Positions 16,093 to 24,985 of a stretch of DNA of 35,709 nucleotides are shown piece after piece. The translations under genes were made by a program, and so were the position numbers. How positions within the stretch are numbered: the stretch's first letter is position 1; each line of letters begins with the position of its first letter. The DNA lies in assembly GCA_040902925.1 (NCBI GenBank), contig JBBDWJ010000129.1, positions 1 to 35,709 of the forward strand. Direction: 5' to 3'. Origin of the DNA: JBBDWJ01 sp040902925. GTDB lineage: Bacteria > Acidobacteriota > Terriglobia > Bryobacterales > UBA6623. The notes beneath the pieces are model-generated. The model had not been told where the DNA came from. It worked only from the letters and a program-made list of their open reading frames with translations, and searched no databases.

Positions 16093-18234
16093 CTACGAGT
16101 TCTCTCCCGGATCGGAAGAACGCGGCTCCTGAGTAGCCGCCGCCTCTCCGGCCGGCTGCTGCCGTACCATTTTCAACGTCACCACCGCCAGAACGCCCAC
16201 CACCAGCACCAGCGCCACCCAAAGCAAAACCTGCTGCGGGCCGCTGCCCATCGCCAACCGGGCGCCAGTGCTGTACTGCGGATTTTCCTCGAGCGGACCC
16301 GCCTGCGCGTCGTTGCTCCGCACCGCGAGCACCGCCGTGCTTACGCGCGCCAGTTCATACGACGGCGGCTGATCTTCGGTATTGCCGAGCAGTAGCGTAT
16401 ACTCGCCCGCCGGCGCCGCCACGTAAAGCTGGGCCGCCGGAAAACTCGCCTCGACACGGCTCAGTGCAAGCGGAGCGTCATTGCGATCGTGGATCTTCAA
16501 CTTGAGCGAGTCAATCCGCCGGGCATCGACCAGAATCGCAACCGGCCGGCGGTCGCCCGCGCGCCGCCGAAGCCGCCCCGTGAACAGAGAGAACTCCGTG
16601 TCGCCGCGCTCGGCCAGCAACTCGAACTCGCGGTCAAAGAACTCCGTGTCGGCATGCAACTCGATCTGCTCGATCGTGACGGGCCGCGCCGGGAGCTTCA
16701 AGTCATACTCCGAAACGCCGTCCTTGGTCTCAACGCCTGCCACGTCGAGCGCAGCCGTCGAGCGGGCCGTGCCCTGCTCCGTTAAATAGGCCCATTGCCG
16801 GGATTGATCATCGACAATGCGCACGTCGCGAAGGTCCGGCTGCGCCGCGGCGAGGTCTTCGATCGTCAGCGTCAGCCGGGTCAGCCCTGCATCGGACGGA
16901 TTGAGGCGCAGCGTCCGGCGGTGTGTGTACAACTGGGGGTCGACCACGCCGCCGGGCCGCATCGCAAAAGACAGCACCGGCTCGTCGCCGAACTCGGGGT
17001 TCTTTGTGATTTCGCCCAGCCGCGCCACCGCGGGCGCGTACAACTGCGCGGCCACCTGCGCCTGCTGACCCTGCCGCGGCGGCCGCAGCAAACCCTTGAG
17101 GCGCTCGAGATCATACTGCGGCCGGAACGCGCGGCCGCCCCCAAACAGCAGCCTGCCCGACACTACACCTTCGCTCTGCGGCGTCAGAGTAAACAGAAGG
17201 CCCGGCCGCTGGGCTCCGGCGACAAAGCTAATATCCGTCAGCGGCGGGCTATCGCCATTGTCGATCACGATCCGCAGCCGATCGCCGGAGACGCCGCCAA
17301 GGGGCACTTCCAGGTCTTCCACCGCGGCCGATGCCTGCACGCGGTAGAGATTCTTGCTGCCTTGCATTGCGTTCGATGCGCCGGGGCCTTCGTCCCACAC
17401 CTCCACTGCGCGGCTGAACGCCACGGTGGACGTTCTGAGCGCCAGGGAATCCGCCTTGACTCCGCGCGGGCGCTCCAGTTCAATCACCGTGCGCCGGCCG
17501 TCTTCCTGACGGCTCATGACCGGCAGGATGACGCGAGCCTGTTCCCGCGCCGGAACCGACGAGGAAGTCTCCAGGTGAAACACCGGTTCGAGGTAAACGC
17601 CTTCTTCACCTTCGATCGCGACAATCAGCCTGCCGGCCGTGAATCGCGGCAGGGTTAGCCGGGTGCGTTCGCGCGACGCGTCGCTGAGGCGGAACAGCGA
17701 GCCGTCGTCGATCAGCGCCACCTCGGAGCCGTCGCCGGCCGCCGCGACCCGGATACGCCTTACAAATTCCGGCTGGTTCGTCTGTACGGTAAGGTCCCAT
17801 ACGTCACCGGGAGTGACCTCGGGCGGCGCCGCGAGGACATAGCGTTCGCGGTAGATCGAAGGGCCTTCCTGGCGATCGGATCGGGCTCGGTTCACGTCGA
17901 CGATTTCGAGCGCGTACCGCCTCACGACTTCAACCGCGCGGTTCGATTCGGGGCCGCTTTCGAGCAGGTAAGGCACTTCGTTGCCCTGCGCATCGAGAAT
18001 GCGCAGATCGGAAAGGTCGGCGCTGCAGGCGGCAAGCACCTCCACCGGCAGATCGAGCCGCGACAGGTTCGCGTCGCCAACATAGATCGGCGCTTGCAAA
18101 GGAAACAGCGTGCGCAAATCGTCCTGGGCGCACAGCCAGGGAGCGAAAAACAATAGGGCGCTCAATGCTGTCCAGGCGCTTCCGCGCACCGTGCCCAGCG
18201 CCGGCGCCTTCCCGCTCGTCAACCGCGGCCTCAT
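16093..18234 (-). CDS. DUF3999 family membrane-anchored protein
   Basis: 713 aa. A signal peptide (hydrophobic core WTALSALLFFAPWLCA) is followed by a long beta-rich extracytoplasmic part and one C-terminal helix (about residues 669-689), then a short polar tail. The DUF3999 signature is near the start of the mature part: LSRLDLPVEVLAACSADLSD, LRILDAQGNEVPYLLE. The ATG overlaps the DUF2339 stop as ATGA and has GGAGGAG 5 bases upstream, so the two are translationally coupled. DUF3999 and DUF2339 genes occur together in many bacteria, suggesting a shared envelope complex. No reaction is known. Confidence 0.92.
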   Translation of the reverse strand: MRPRLTSGKAPALGTVRGSAWTALSALLFFAPWLCAQDDLRTLFPLQAPIYVGDANLSRLDLPVEVLAACSADLSDLRILDAQGNEVPYLLESGPESNRAVEVVRRYALEIVDVNRARSDRQEGPSIYRERYVLAAPPEVTPGDVWDLTVQTNQPEFVRRIRVAAAGDGSEVALIDDGSLFRLSDASRERTRLTLPRFTAGRLIVAIEGEEGVYLEPVFHLETSSSVPAREQARVILPVMSRQEDGRRTVIELERPRGVKADSLALRTSTVAFSRAVEVWDEGPGASNAMQGSKNLYRVQASAAVEDLEVPLGGVSGDRLRIVIDNGDSPPLTDISFVAGAQRPGLLFTLTPQSEGVVSGRLLFGGGRAFRPQYDLERLKGLLRPPRQGQQAQVAAQLYAPAVARLGEITKNPEFGDEPVLSFAMRPGGVVDPQLYTHRRTLRLNPSDAGLTRLTLTIEDLAAAQPDLRDVRIVDDQSRQWAYLTEQGTARSTAALDVAGVETKDGVSEYDLKLPARPVTIEQIELHADTEFFDREFELLAERGDTEFSLFTGRLRRRAGDRRPVAILVDARRIDSLKLKIHDRNDAPLALSRVEASFPAAQLYVAAPAGEYTLLLGNTEDQPPSYELARVSTAVLAVRSNDAQAGPLEENPQYSTGARLAMGSGPQQVLLWVALVLVVGVLAVVTLKMVRQQPAGEAAATQEPRSSDPGENS

Positions 18235-21200
18235 CGCTTCTCCTCCGAAGACCCCTTGCGAAAAACAAACCGCTGATACGTCAACGAAACCAGAATCAAC
18301 GACAGAGCCAGCCCCACCAGCGACGCCACGCGATAGAGATCCTCCAACTCGCCCAGGTCATGCAGGAAGACCTTGCCGATGGTCAGCACGAGAAAAGCCA
18401 GGCTCACCCAGCGTAGGCCGCCGCTGTCGCTGCGGAATCCTATTCCCAACAGCACGAGCGCGTAAACCGCCCAGGCCAGCGATAAGGTCAGGTCGCGCGC
18501 CGCCATGCGGTCAAACGAAACCTGGATTTGAGTACCCGTTGAGAAAAAGTCAAAAATCGTCAAGTTGATCCAGACAAACACCACCAGGATCGCGGCCAGC
18601 CCGCAACCGATCGCGCCGAGGGGTTTGTCGTGCTCATAGAGCCGGATCTCCCAGGCCCGCCGCCGCGGAATTTCTAAATCGCGCAACAGATAGGCGCTAC
18701 CGAGCAAAGCCGCCGCCGGAACCAGATACGTGTAGATCAGCCAGTTGAAAATCGGAAGGCCGGAGCGCGCGTGATAGCCGAGGACTTCATCGTTGAGCAC
18801 CAGCCGCACCGAAACGACCGTCAGCAGCGCCAGCGCGAAATATTTCAAGCCGGGGTGATCGAGCCGCTTCCACAGCGCCAGTATCGCGAGGCCCTGCACG
18901 GCCCAGCCGATCGTGATCCATTCCTTGTCGAGCTGCAGCGGAATCGCGAGCGCGACAAAACTGAGCGCCACCGCCGCGAACCAGACCAGCGCGCGCATCG
19001 TGGTCTCGTTCGCCGCTGCCATAGCGCGGACCCGCTGCACCGCCGCCAGCGACAGCGCGCCTAAGACAACCGCGAGCAGGCCAATCGTCCCATCGCCAAA
19101 CAACGATTCGTACAAGCCGCGGAGCGAGAAGAACCAGGCCGGCCCCGCCAGCGCCGCGGCGTAGATCGTCCACGGCTGGTTCAGGAATCGCGCACCGGCC
19201 AGAAACGGCCAGAACGTGAACAGGATCACGGCTGTCAACTGCAATCCCAGCGCCGTCGCCGTGCTCGTTGTGTCGGAACGAGACCAGCCGATCGAGGACC
19301 ACATCAGGTGGCTGAGGCTGGTCAGCGCCAGAGCCGCGAAATAGATCTTGCCCGACAGCAGCCTTGTCGCCGCCTGAATCACGAGCAACGCTAGAACCAG
19401 CGTCGCGGTGAAGAACAGCCAGGCGGGCATGCGCTGCGCAACCGCCACGACGACGTGCGCAAACAGCACCATCATCGCCGCCGTCGCGGCCGCGATATCA
19501 GCCTGCCGCCGCGCCAGTTCGCCGGAGCGCCGCAGCGAAAGCACCTGAAAACTAGCGCACGCCAGAATCGCCAGCCCCAGGAACAACTCGATCGGCGGAA
19601 ACGCCGCGCCGCGCGGATCGAGAATCAGGAACAACGAGAAGCCGAGCGCCACGGCCACTGCCGCCGCAATCTGCAGCGCGCCCTTGCCAGGCAGAACCGA
19701 CTGCCTTACCAGCAGCGCCGCCAAGGCAAACCAGCCGAGCATCCACGGCCAAACGCTCGAGCCGCTTTCGGGAACCGGCCGCACCGCGAGCAGCCACAGG
19801 AACCCAAAAGCGGTGATGAACGCCGGCCGCGAGGCGATCCGAACGTTGTGGCCTTCCGGGTCGCGCAGCAGCCACTCGACAAAAAAGTGAAAGATAACGG
19901 CGAGGCCAATACAAATCGACGCCGCTTCCCAAACCAGCGCCGTCGTCAGATCGGTCGAGACCATCCAGACCAGCACCACGCCGACGGCGGCGGCCGAAGC
20001 GCCCACCGGCAGCAGCTCGAACTGTTGCGCGCGCCCGAGCCAGCCCGCCGCGGCGCACAGCAAGGCGATCAGAATGGCCACCGGATAAAGGTGCGGACCC
20101 AGATCCGCGTTCAAGTAGAGCGAAAAAGCAAACGGCAGCAGCACGCCGGCAATCTGCGTCATGCGCCAGGTACCGTGCTCGTCGGAGTCGCCGCCGTCCT
20201 TGGTTCCCCAATTCGCCGCCAGGATGAAAAAGGCGCTAAATGTGCCCAGGATCAGTAGGCCGAGCCAGTAGCGGTCCGGGCCCATGCGGCCGAGAATCCA
20301 GGCGAACTGATAGAACACCGTGCCCAGCAGCCCCAGCATCACCAGCATCGGCCAGCGGCGCTTGCGCGCCAGAGCCAGCAGCCCGGTGTCGAGCATCAGA
20401 ACGTAGGCAAACAGCCCAATGGGATTGTCGCTGCCCGTCGAAAGCAGAATCGGAGTAGCGAAACCGCCCGCCAGCCCCAGCACCGCGATCTCGCGCGCCG
20501 AGTGCCGCCATGACAGCAATCCGCAGGTCACCGTCACCAGGATCATCAGCACATAGGCGAACCCCGCGCCGATCAGCTCGTAGAGAGCGCGCGCGGCCCA
20601 CACCGACGCATAGAGAATGATGACGCCGGCGCCGGCCAGGGCATTCGCGGTCGTGGCGTAGCCCCGCTGGCGCAAACGTTCGGATGCGACGATCGATCCT
20701 GCGCCCACCAACAGCCCGACGGCCACCCGCACGATCGGTGGAATCAGTCCGTGCTCGATCGAATAGCGCAGGAAAAGCACAGCCGCCAGCGCTAGCACGA
20801 TAGCGCCCAACACGGCCGCGCCGCGCACCCCGATCCACTGCTCCCAATCGATTTTTTCCCAAGGAGCGCCCGGTGGATCGAACCGCGGAGGCGGCGACTC
20901 GAAAGAAGGCCGTGGGGGCGGAGTCTGAAGCGGGACGGCGGCGTCCGCGCCAACCGGCTGGGGCTGATCTGCATCGGGCGCGCTCGCCGTGAGAGGCAGC
21001 GCGTCTTCCCATTGCCCCACGCCGGCCGGAACCGCTGGCAGAGCGGGCTGAGCCGGCTCGCCGGCTGGGGTTTCGGATCCGGCGCCTATGACGGGAGCTT
21101 CCGCAGCCGGCATGGTTTCAACGGGCGGGAAGGAGGCGGCTTCGGCGGGCTTTGGAAATTCCGCTGGCGCCGCCTGCCGCAGTGCCGCGACCTGCTGCTC

Positions 21201-21365
21201 GAGATCGGAAATCCGGCGCAGAAACGCCTTTCGGACGGCGTCGATTTCGTCACCCAGATTCTCGCTCCGCCGGGCATAAAACTCGCTTTGCTGCCGAACA
21301 CTACTGAGCTTAAAAGCCAGCCAGACGATCAGAACGAGCAGAACCAAAAAGGCCAACACGCCCAT
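18231..21365 (-). CDS. DUF2339 polytopic membrane protein
   Basis: 1044 aa. An N-terminal helix (VLAFLVLLVLIVWLAFKLSS) is followed by a short coiled coil (about 25-65) and a Pro/Ala/Glu-rich linker (about 65-165). The conserved entry motif EKIDWEQWIGVRGAAVLGA is next, then well over 20 hydrophobic helices to about residue 1035, ending in a basic tail. This matches DUF2339, whose members are large multi-pass inner-membrane proteins of unknown function. The ATG has GGATGAGG about 6 bases upstream. It is co-transcribed with the DUF3999 gene and divergent from the PQQ dehydrogenase gene. Confidence 0.93.
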   Translation of the reverse strand: MGVLAFLVLLVLIVWLAFKLSSVRQQSEFYARRSENLGDEIDAVRKAFLRRISDLEQQVAALRQAAPAEFPKPAEAASFPPVETMPAAEAPVIGAGSETPAGEPAQPALPAVPAGVGQWEDALPLTASAPDADQPQPVGADAAVPLQTPPPRPSFESPPPRFDPPGAPWEKIDWEQWIGVRGAAVLGAIVLALAAVLFLRYSIEHGLIPPIVRVAVGLLVGAGSIVASERLRQRGYATTANALAGAGVIILYASVWAARALYELIGAGFAYVLMILVTVTCGLLSWRHSAREIAVLGLAGGFATPILLSTGSDNPIGLFAYVLMLDTGLLALARKRRWPMLVMLGLLGTVFYQFAWILGRMGPDRYWLGLLILGTFSAFFILAANWGTKDGGDSDEHGTWRMTQIAGVLLPFAFSLYLNADLGPHLYPVAILIALLCAAAGWLGRAQQFELLPVGASAAAVGVVLVWMVSTDLTTALVWEAASICIGLAVIFHFFVEWLLRDPEGHNVRIASRPAFITAFGFLWLLAVRPVPESGSSVWPWMLGWFALAALLVRQSVLPGKGALQIAAAVAVALGFSLFLILDPRGAAFPPIELFLGLAILACASFQVLSLRRSGELARRQADIAAATAAMMVLFAHVVVAVAQRMPAWLFFTATLVLALLVIQAATRLLSGKIYFAALALTSLSHLMWSSIGWSRSDTTSTATALGLQLTAVILFTFWPFLAGARFLNQPWTIYAAALAGPAWFFSLRGLYESLFGDGTIGLLAVVLGALSLAAVQRVRAMAAANETTMRALVWFAAVALSFVALAIPLQLDKEWITIGWAVQGLAILALWKRLDHPGLKYFALALLTVVSVRLVLNDEVLGYHARSGLPIFNWLIYTYLVPAAALLGSAYLLRDLEIPRRRAWEIRLYEHDKPLGAIGCGLAAILVVFVWINLTIFDFFSTGTQIQVSFDRMAARDLTLSLAWAVYALVLLGIGFRSDSGGLRWVSLAFLVLTIGKVFLHDLGELEDLYRVASLVGLALSLILVSLTYQRFVFRKGSSEEKR

Positions 21366-21439
21366 GGATGCCTCATCCTAGCACCGGGGCCGGCGGCGGT
21401 TTCAGTGCCGGGTTTGCCCGAAACTCATAGGGTTTTAGT

Positions 21440-21468
21440 CTGAGAGGCGTCTAATGGATACCTCTCAG
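21440..21468. promoter_or_regulatory. Palindrome between divergent genes, candidate operator
   Basis: CTGAGAGG (21440-21447) and CCTCTCAG (21461-21468) form a perfect 8-bp inverted repeat with a 13-base centre. It lies in the 205-base gap between the divergent DUF2339 and PQQ dehydrogenase genes, 59 bases before the PQQ gene's -10 box. There is no T run, so an operator is more likely than a terminator. Confidence 0.4.
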
Positions 21469-21503
21469 GAGCGCTGGCGAAAATGGATCCGAATTGCGCG
21501 CGC

Positions 21504-21532
21504 CTCGTCTTTCACGCCCACCTGCCTATAAT
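21504..21532 (+). promoter_or_regulatory. Candidate promoter of the PQQ dehydrogenase gene
   Basis: A perfect TATAAT (21527-21532) lies 38 bases before the ATG, in otherwise GC-rich DNA. The -35 region at the right spacing is poor (CTCGTC, 21504-21509), so an activator or another contact may be needed. Confidence 0.5.
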
Positions 21533-21570
21533 GGGTCCGACAGAAACCCATTCCGATTCTGGAGCCATAG

Positions 21571-23463
21571 ATGTCGAACCTCGGCCGCCGAGCCTTTCTG
21601 AAAACCAGCGCCGCTTCTCTGACGGCCCTAACAAGCCTCGCCCAACCATTGTCGGCCGCCACGCCAAGTTGGCAGGCCGCGCCGTCGAGGGAATGGCTCG
21701 CGTATGGAGGCGATCAGGGCGCCAGCCGCTACTCGCCGCTCGACCAGATCACTCCATCCAACGTCAAAAACCTCAAAGTCGCCTGGGTCCACCACACCGA
21801 AGACTCTAGCGAGCGGCCTTCGACGACCATCGAGTGTACGCCCATCGTCGCCGGCGGCGTGATGTACCTCCAGACCGCCAAGCTGCAGGTGCGCGCGCTC
21901 AACGCCGCCAATGGCGAAGTGCTTTGGAATTTCAACCCGTTTGAGGGAAGCACCGAGCGCCGCGCTACCGGCATCAGCCGAGGCGTCTGCTACTGGCAGG
22001 ACGAAGAGGGCAAAGACAAGCGTATTTTCGCTCCGGCCCGCGACATGCTCTACTGCCTCGACGCGCGAACGGGCAAGCTCGTCGAGTCGTTCGCCAACAA
22101 GGGCGTGCTCGACTTCAAGGAAAACTTCGACAAGGACATGACGGGGCTTTCGTTCCGCCTGACGAGCCCGCCGGTGGCCTACCAGGGTCTGATCCTGTGC
22201 GGCGGCGGCGGCGGCGAAGGGCCATATCCCGAAGCGCCCGGCCACATCCGCGGCTACGATGCGCGCACCGGCGAGCGCCGCTGGATCTTCCACACGGTGC
22301 CGCACCCCGGCGAGTTCGGCCACGACACCTGGGAGGGTGAATCGTGGCAGAAAGCCGGCGGCACCAACAACTGGGCCGGCATGAGCCTCGACGTTGAGCA
22401 TGGCTGGCTGTTCGCTTCGATCGGCTCGCCGGCGTTTGACTATTACGGCGGCGACCGCAAAGGCGCCAACCTGTTCGGCAACTGCGTAGTCGCACTCGAC
22501 GCCGCGACCGGCAAACGGCAATGGCATTTTCAGGCCGTCCACCACGATGTTTGGGATTATGACTTGCCCGCGCAGCCGGCGCTGATCCGCGCAAAAATCA
22601 ACGGCCGGAACGTTGATGCCGTGGCCCAGGTCTCGAAAATGGGCCTCGTCTTTTTGCTCGACCGCAAGACCGGCAAGCCGCTGTTCGAAGTCGAGGAGCG
22701 CAAGATCGAGAAGTCGGATGTGCCCGGCGAAGAGCTCTGGCCGACGCAGCCGTTCCCCGTGAAGCCGCCTCCGCTGAGCCGCATCGCGTTTACCGAAGAC
22801 GAGATCACCAACATCTCGCCCGAGGCCCACGCCCACGTGCGGGCTCTGTGGGAAAGCTCGCGCGCCGGCAAGATCTACACGCCGCCGAGCCTGCAAGGCA
22901 CGGTCATTCATCCCGGCTTCCGCGGCGGCGCGCTGTGGGGCGGCTGCTGTTTCGACCCCAAGCGAAATTTGTTGATCGTCCCCTCAGGGGAATGGTCGAA
23001 CCGCATCGTTCTCGCTGAGGCGCGCGCCGACCAGCCTTTTCGCTACGCGCTGCCAGTGCGCGCCGAGTTTCAGGACCACGAGGGCTATCCCGCGATCAAG
23101 CCGCCGTGGGGCTACCTCACCGCCATCGACCTCGACAAAGGGGATTTCACGTGGCGCGTCGTCACTGGCGAGTTCGAAGCGCTTAAGAAGCGCGGCATAC
23201 CGAAAACGGGCACACCGTCGCACGGCGGCGCTATCGCGACCGCCGGAGGCCTAGTGTTCATGGCGGGAACGTTCGACAAGAAGTTCCGCGCCTTCAATTC
23301 CGACTCGGGCGAGGTCGCCTGGGAGCATACGCTCAACGCCGGCGGCTTCGCCACGCCGTCCACCTACGAAGTGGAAGGCAAGCAGTACGTAGTGATCGCG
23401 GCCGGCGGCGGCAAGGGGGACACGAACTCGGGCGATGAGTTTGTGGTGTTTGCACTGGCGTAG
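21571..23463 (+). CDS. Tat-exported PQQ-dependent dehydrogenase (glucose-dehydrogenase type)
   Basis: 630 aa, ATG with GGAG 7 bases upstream. The N-terminus has a twin-arginine motif (GRRAFLK, residues 5-11) and cleavage near LSAA. The rest is an eight-bladed PQQ propeller with W-motif repeats (NAANGEVLWNF, DARTGERRWIF, DAATGKRQWHF, DSDSGEVAWEH type). HHDVWDYDLPAQP is close to the membrane glucose dehydrogenase signature. No haem c motif (CxxCH) and no N-terminal membrane helices, so it must pass electrons to a separate carrier. The adjacent Cys pair of methanol-type enzymes is not at the usual place; a CC pair occurs late (GGCCFDP). The substrate is probably a sugar or alcohol, not fixed by sequence. 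Confidence 0.93.
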   Translation: MSNLGRRAFLKTSAASLTALTSLAQPLSAATPSWQAAPSREWLAYGGDQGASRYSPLDQITPSNVKNLKVAWVHHTEDSSERPSTTIECTPIVAGGVMYLQTAKLQVRALNAANGEVLWNFNPFEGSTERRATGISRGVCYWQDEEGKDKRIFAPARDMLYCLDARTGKLVESFANKGVLDFKENFDKDMTGLSFRLTSPPVAYQGLILCGGGGGEGPYPEAPGHIRGYDARTGERRWIFHTVPHPGEFGHDTWEGESWQKAGGTNNWAGMSLDVEHGWLFASIGSPAFDYYGGDRKGANLFGNCVVALDAATGKRQWHFQAVHHDVWDYDLPAQPALIRAKINGRNVDAVAQVSKMGLVFLLDRKTGKPLFEVEERKIEKSDVPGEELWPTQPFPVKPPPLSRIAFTEDEITNISPEAHAHVRALWESSRAGKIYTPPSLQGTVIHPGFRGGALWGGCCFDPKRNLLIVPSGEWSNRIVLAEARADQPFRYALPVRAEFQDHEGYPAIKPPWGYLTAIDLDKGDFTWRVVTGEFEALKKRGIPKTGTPSHGGAIATAGGLVFMAGTFDKKFRAFNSDSGEVAWEHTLNAGGFATPSTYEVEGKQYVVIAAGGGKGDTNSGDEFVVFALA

Positions 23464-23522
23464 GACCTACGGTACACCCGCGCGCGATCCGCCGTAGCAG
23501 CTTGGGGCGGTAAACTAAAGTC

Positions 23523-23750
23523 ATGAGCGATCTCACTTCGCGAATCACAACGGACCCGGACCAGTGCGGCGGCCGCCCATGCATCCGGGGCATGCGAGTT
23601 CGTGTCACCGACGTCTTGAGTCTGCTCGCCTCGGGACTGTCAACCCAGCAGGTGATCGAAGAGCTTCCCTACTTGGAACCAGAAGACCTGCAGGCCTGCT
23701 TGCAGTACGCTGCTCGCGAGATCGACCACCCCGTCCTCGTGGCTAGATGA
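23523..23750 (+). CDS. DUF433 protein, antitoxin-like
   Basis: 75 aa, full length for the family. Seen: ITTDPDQCGGRPCIRGMRV, followed by VTDVLSLLASGLSTQQVIEE and the end DLQACLQYAAREID, the standard DUF433 winged-helix-like pattern. The stop overlaps the start of the DUF5615 gene by 4 bases (ATGA), the usual arrangement of these pairs. It is probably the DNA-binding, toxin-neutralising partner and would be expected to repress the pair. The family is certain; antitoxin activity is inferred. Confidence 0.92.
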   Translation: MSDLTSRITTDPDQCGGRPCIRGMRVRVTDVLSLLASGLSTQQVIEELPYLEPEDLQACLQYAAREIDHPVLVAR

Positions 23751-24082
23751 ACATTTGGATTGACGCTCAGTTGTCGCCGGCTCTGGCGGAGTGGATTACC
23801 GCCACTTTTGAAGTCGACGCTCAGCATCTCAAAACCCTTCAGCTTCTAGGCGCCTCGGACAACGTAGTCTTTGAAGGAGCGCGCGTGGCGCCCGCAGCCG
23901 TAATGACAAAGGATCGCGACTTTGTCGATCTCGTCAGACGCCTTGGACCACCACCGCAAGTCATCTGGGTAACCTGTGGCAATACGTCGAACTTTGAGAT
24001 GAAGCAAATCCTCGCGATCACGCTTCCGCACGCATTGAACCTTCTTTCTAAAGGAGAGGCAATGGTTGAGATAAAACGCTAG
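23747..24082 (+). CDS. DUF5615 PIN-like protein, toxin-like partner
   Basis: 111 aa. The N-terminal MNIWIDAQLSPALAEW carries the first acidic residue (Asp6) of the PIN-like/Mut7-C fold. The central MTKDRDFVDLVRRLG carries the KDxDF acidic pair, and VIWVTCGNTSN is the third conserved block. These are the expected metal-binding residues of a ribonuclease-like site, so the site looks intact. It follows the DUF433 gene with an ATGA overlap. The C-terminus ends in a basic tail. It is probably an RNase toxin, inferred from the family. Confidence 0.92.
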   Translation: MNIWIDAQLSPALAEWITATFEVDAQHLKTLQLLGASDNVVFEGARVAPAAVMTKDRDFVDLVRRLGPPPQVIWVTCGNTSNFEMKQILAITLPHALNLLSKGEAMVEIKR

Positions 24083-24271
24083 TGGTCGTTTATTGCACTC
24101 CTGCGGCCGACATCCAGGCACCCCCCCGGCCAGTATTGGTGCCGCGCTGTCGAATGACCTGCGACGTCGCGGTGCAATGAGCTACCCGGCTGGTTCCACG
24201 CTCATTAGCTGAGCCGGACCGCATCTGGCACAATAGAAGTTCGCCTTCGGAGTCTGTTCTACTTCAGCAGG

Positions 24272-24826
24272 ATGCAGGTCACGAAACCCCAAGCATTCCT
24301 GACCCTCGTGGCGATCTCCGTGCTGGTATCCGCCGGCTGGTTCGCCGTGAGCGGCCAGACGCCGCAGGTCTCGCCGGCCGCGGCCGCGGAAAAACTGCCC
24401 CTGCCGCCGCCCGAGCAGCCGGTTCCGTTCAGCCATAAGCTCCACGTCGGGCTGGGCGCGAAGTGCCTCGACTGCCACGCCATCAAACCGCCTGGTTTCA
24501 CCGCTGGGTACCCGCCGGCGGCCACCTGCATGGCCTGCCACGCGGCGATCAAGGCCGACAGCCCCCACATCCAGAAACTGGCCGAAGCCGAGAAATCGCA
24601 GAACCCCGTCGAGTGGGTAAAGGTCTACAAGGTGCCCGACTACGTCTGGTTTGCGCACCAGACGCACGTGGCAGACGCCAAAGTGGCCTGCGAGACCTGC
24701 CACGGCCCGGTCGCCGAACGCGAGGCCATTTTCAAGGAAAAGCCCACCAGCATGGTTTCCTGCATGGACTGCCATGCCCAGCACGGAGCGCCCAACGACT
24801 GCGACCTTTGCCACAACCCGCCCTAG
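24272..24826 (+). CDS. Five-haem c-type cytochrome (c3/c7-like), exported
   Basis: 184 aa. An N-terminal hydrophobic segment (FLTLVAISVLVSAGWFAV) acts as signal or anchor. Five CxxCH haem sites are seen: Cys65 (CLDCH), Cys86 (CMACH), Cys140 (CETCH), Cys164 (CMDCH) and Cys177 (CDLCH). His55/His58 and His129/His132 are likely distal ligands, as in c3/c7-like cytochromes. Similar proteins in Acidobacteria are often next to molybdopterin or alternative complex III genes, but none is here. It may be a periplasmic electron carrier for exported dehydrogenases. Its ribosome binding site is weak (AGCAGG next to the ATG). Confidence 0.93.
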   Translation: MQVTKPQAFLTLVAISVLVSAGWFAVSGQTPQVSPAAAAEKLPLPPPEQPVPFSHKLHVGLGAKCLDCHAIKPPGFTAGYPPAATCMACHAAIKADSPHIQKLAEAEKSQNPVEWVKVYKVPDYVWFAHQTHVADAKVACETCHGPVAEREAIFKEKPTSMVSCMDCHAQHGAPNDCDLCHNPP

Positions 24827-24887
24827 CCGGGGCCGGCGTGTCACCGTGGTGGGCGAACTGCAATTTTAAAACAACTCACACAATTTA

Positions 24888-24916
24888 ATGACTAATTGTC
24901 CATGATTTAGTACAAT
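24888..24916 (+). promoter_or_regulatory. Candidate promoter of the SLBB/methyltransferase unit
   Basis: In a short AT-rich patch, ATGACT (24888-24893) and TACAAT (24911-24916) are 17 bases apart and resemble -35 and -10 boxes (4/6 and 5/6). They lie 69 bases before the SLBB gene's ATG. Confidence 0.45.
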
Positions 24917-24985
24917 CAAGGCGCTGATGGAGTCCGTCAGCGACACCTGGAATGCCGACGACCCATCAAGCCTCAAGCACAAGCC

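Noticed and set aside
21628..22911. 427-codon minus-strand frame inside the PQQ dehydrogenase gene
   Set aside because: The plus strand has the Tat leader, PQQ propeller motifs and an upstream promoter and ribosome binding site.
23467..23497. CTACGG/CCGTAG inverted repeat after the PQQ dehydrogenase stop
   Set aside because: A 6-bp stem with a 19-base loop and no T run is too weak for a terminator.
24090..24178. ATTGCAC/GTGCAAT inverted repeat in the gap after the DUF5615 gene
   Set aside because: Seven bases separated by about 70 bases can occur by chance; no flanking duplication or mobile gene.
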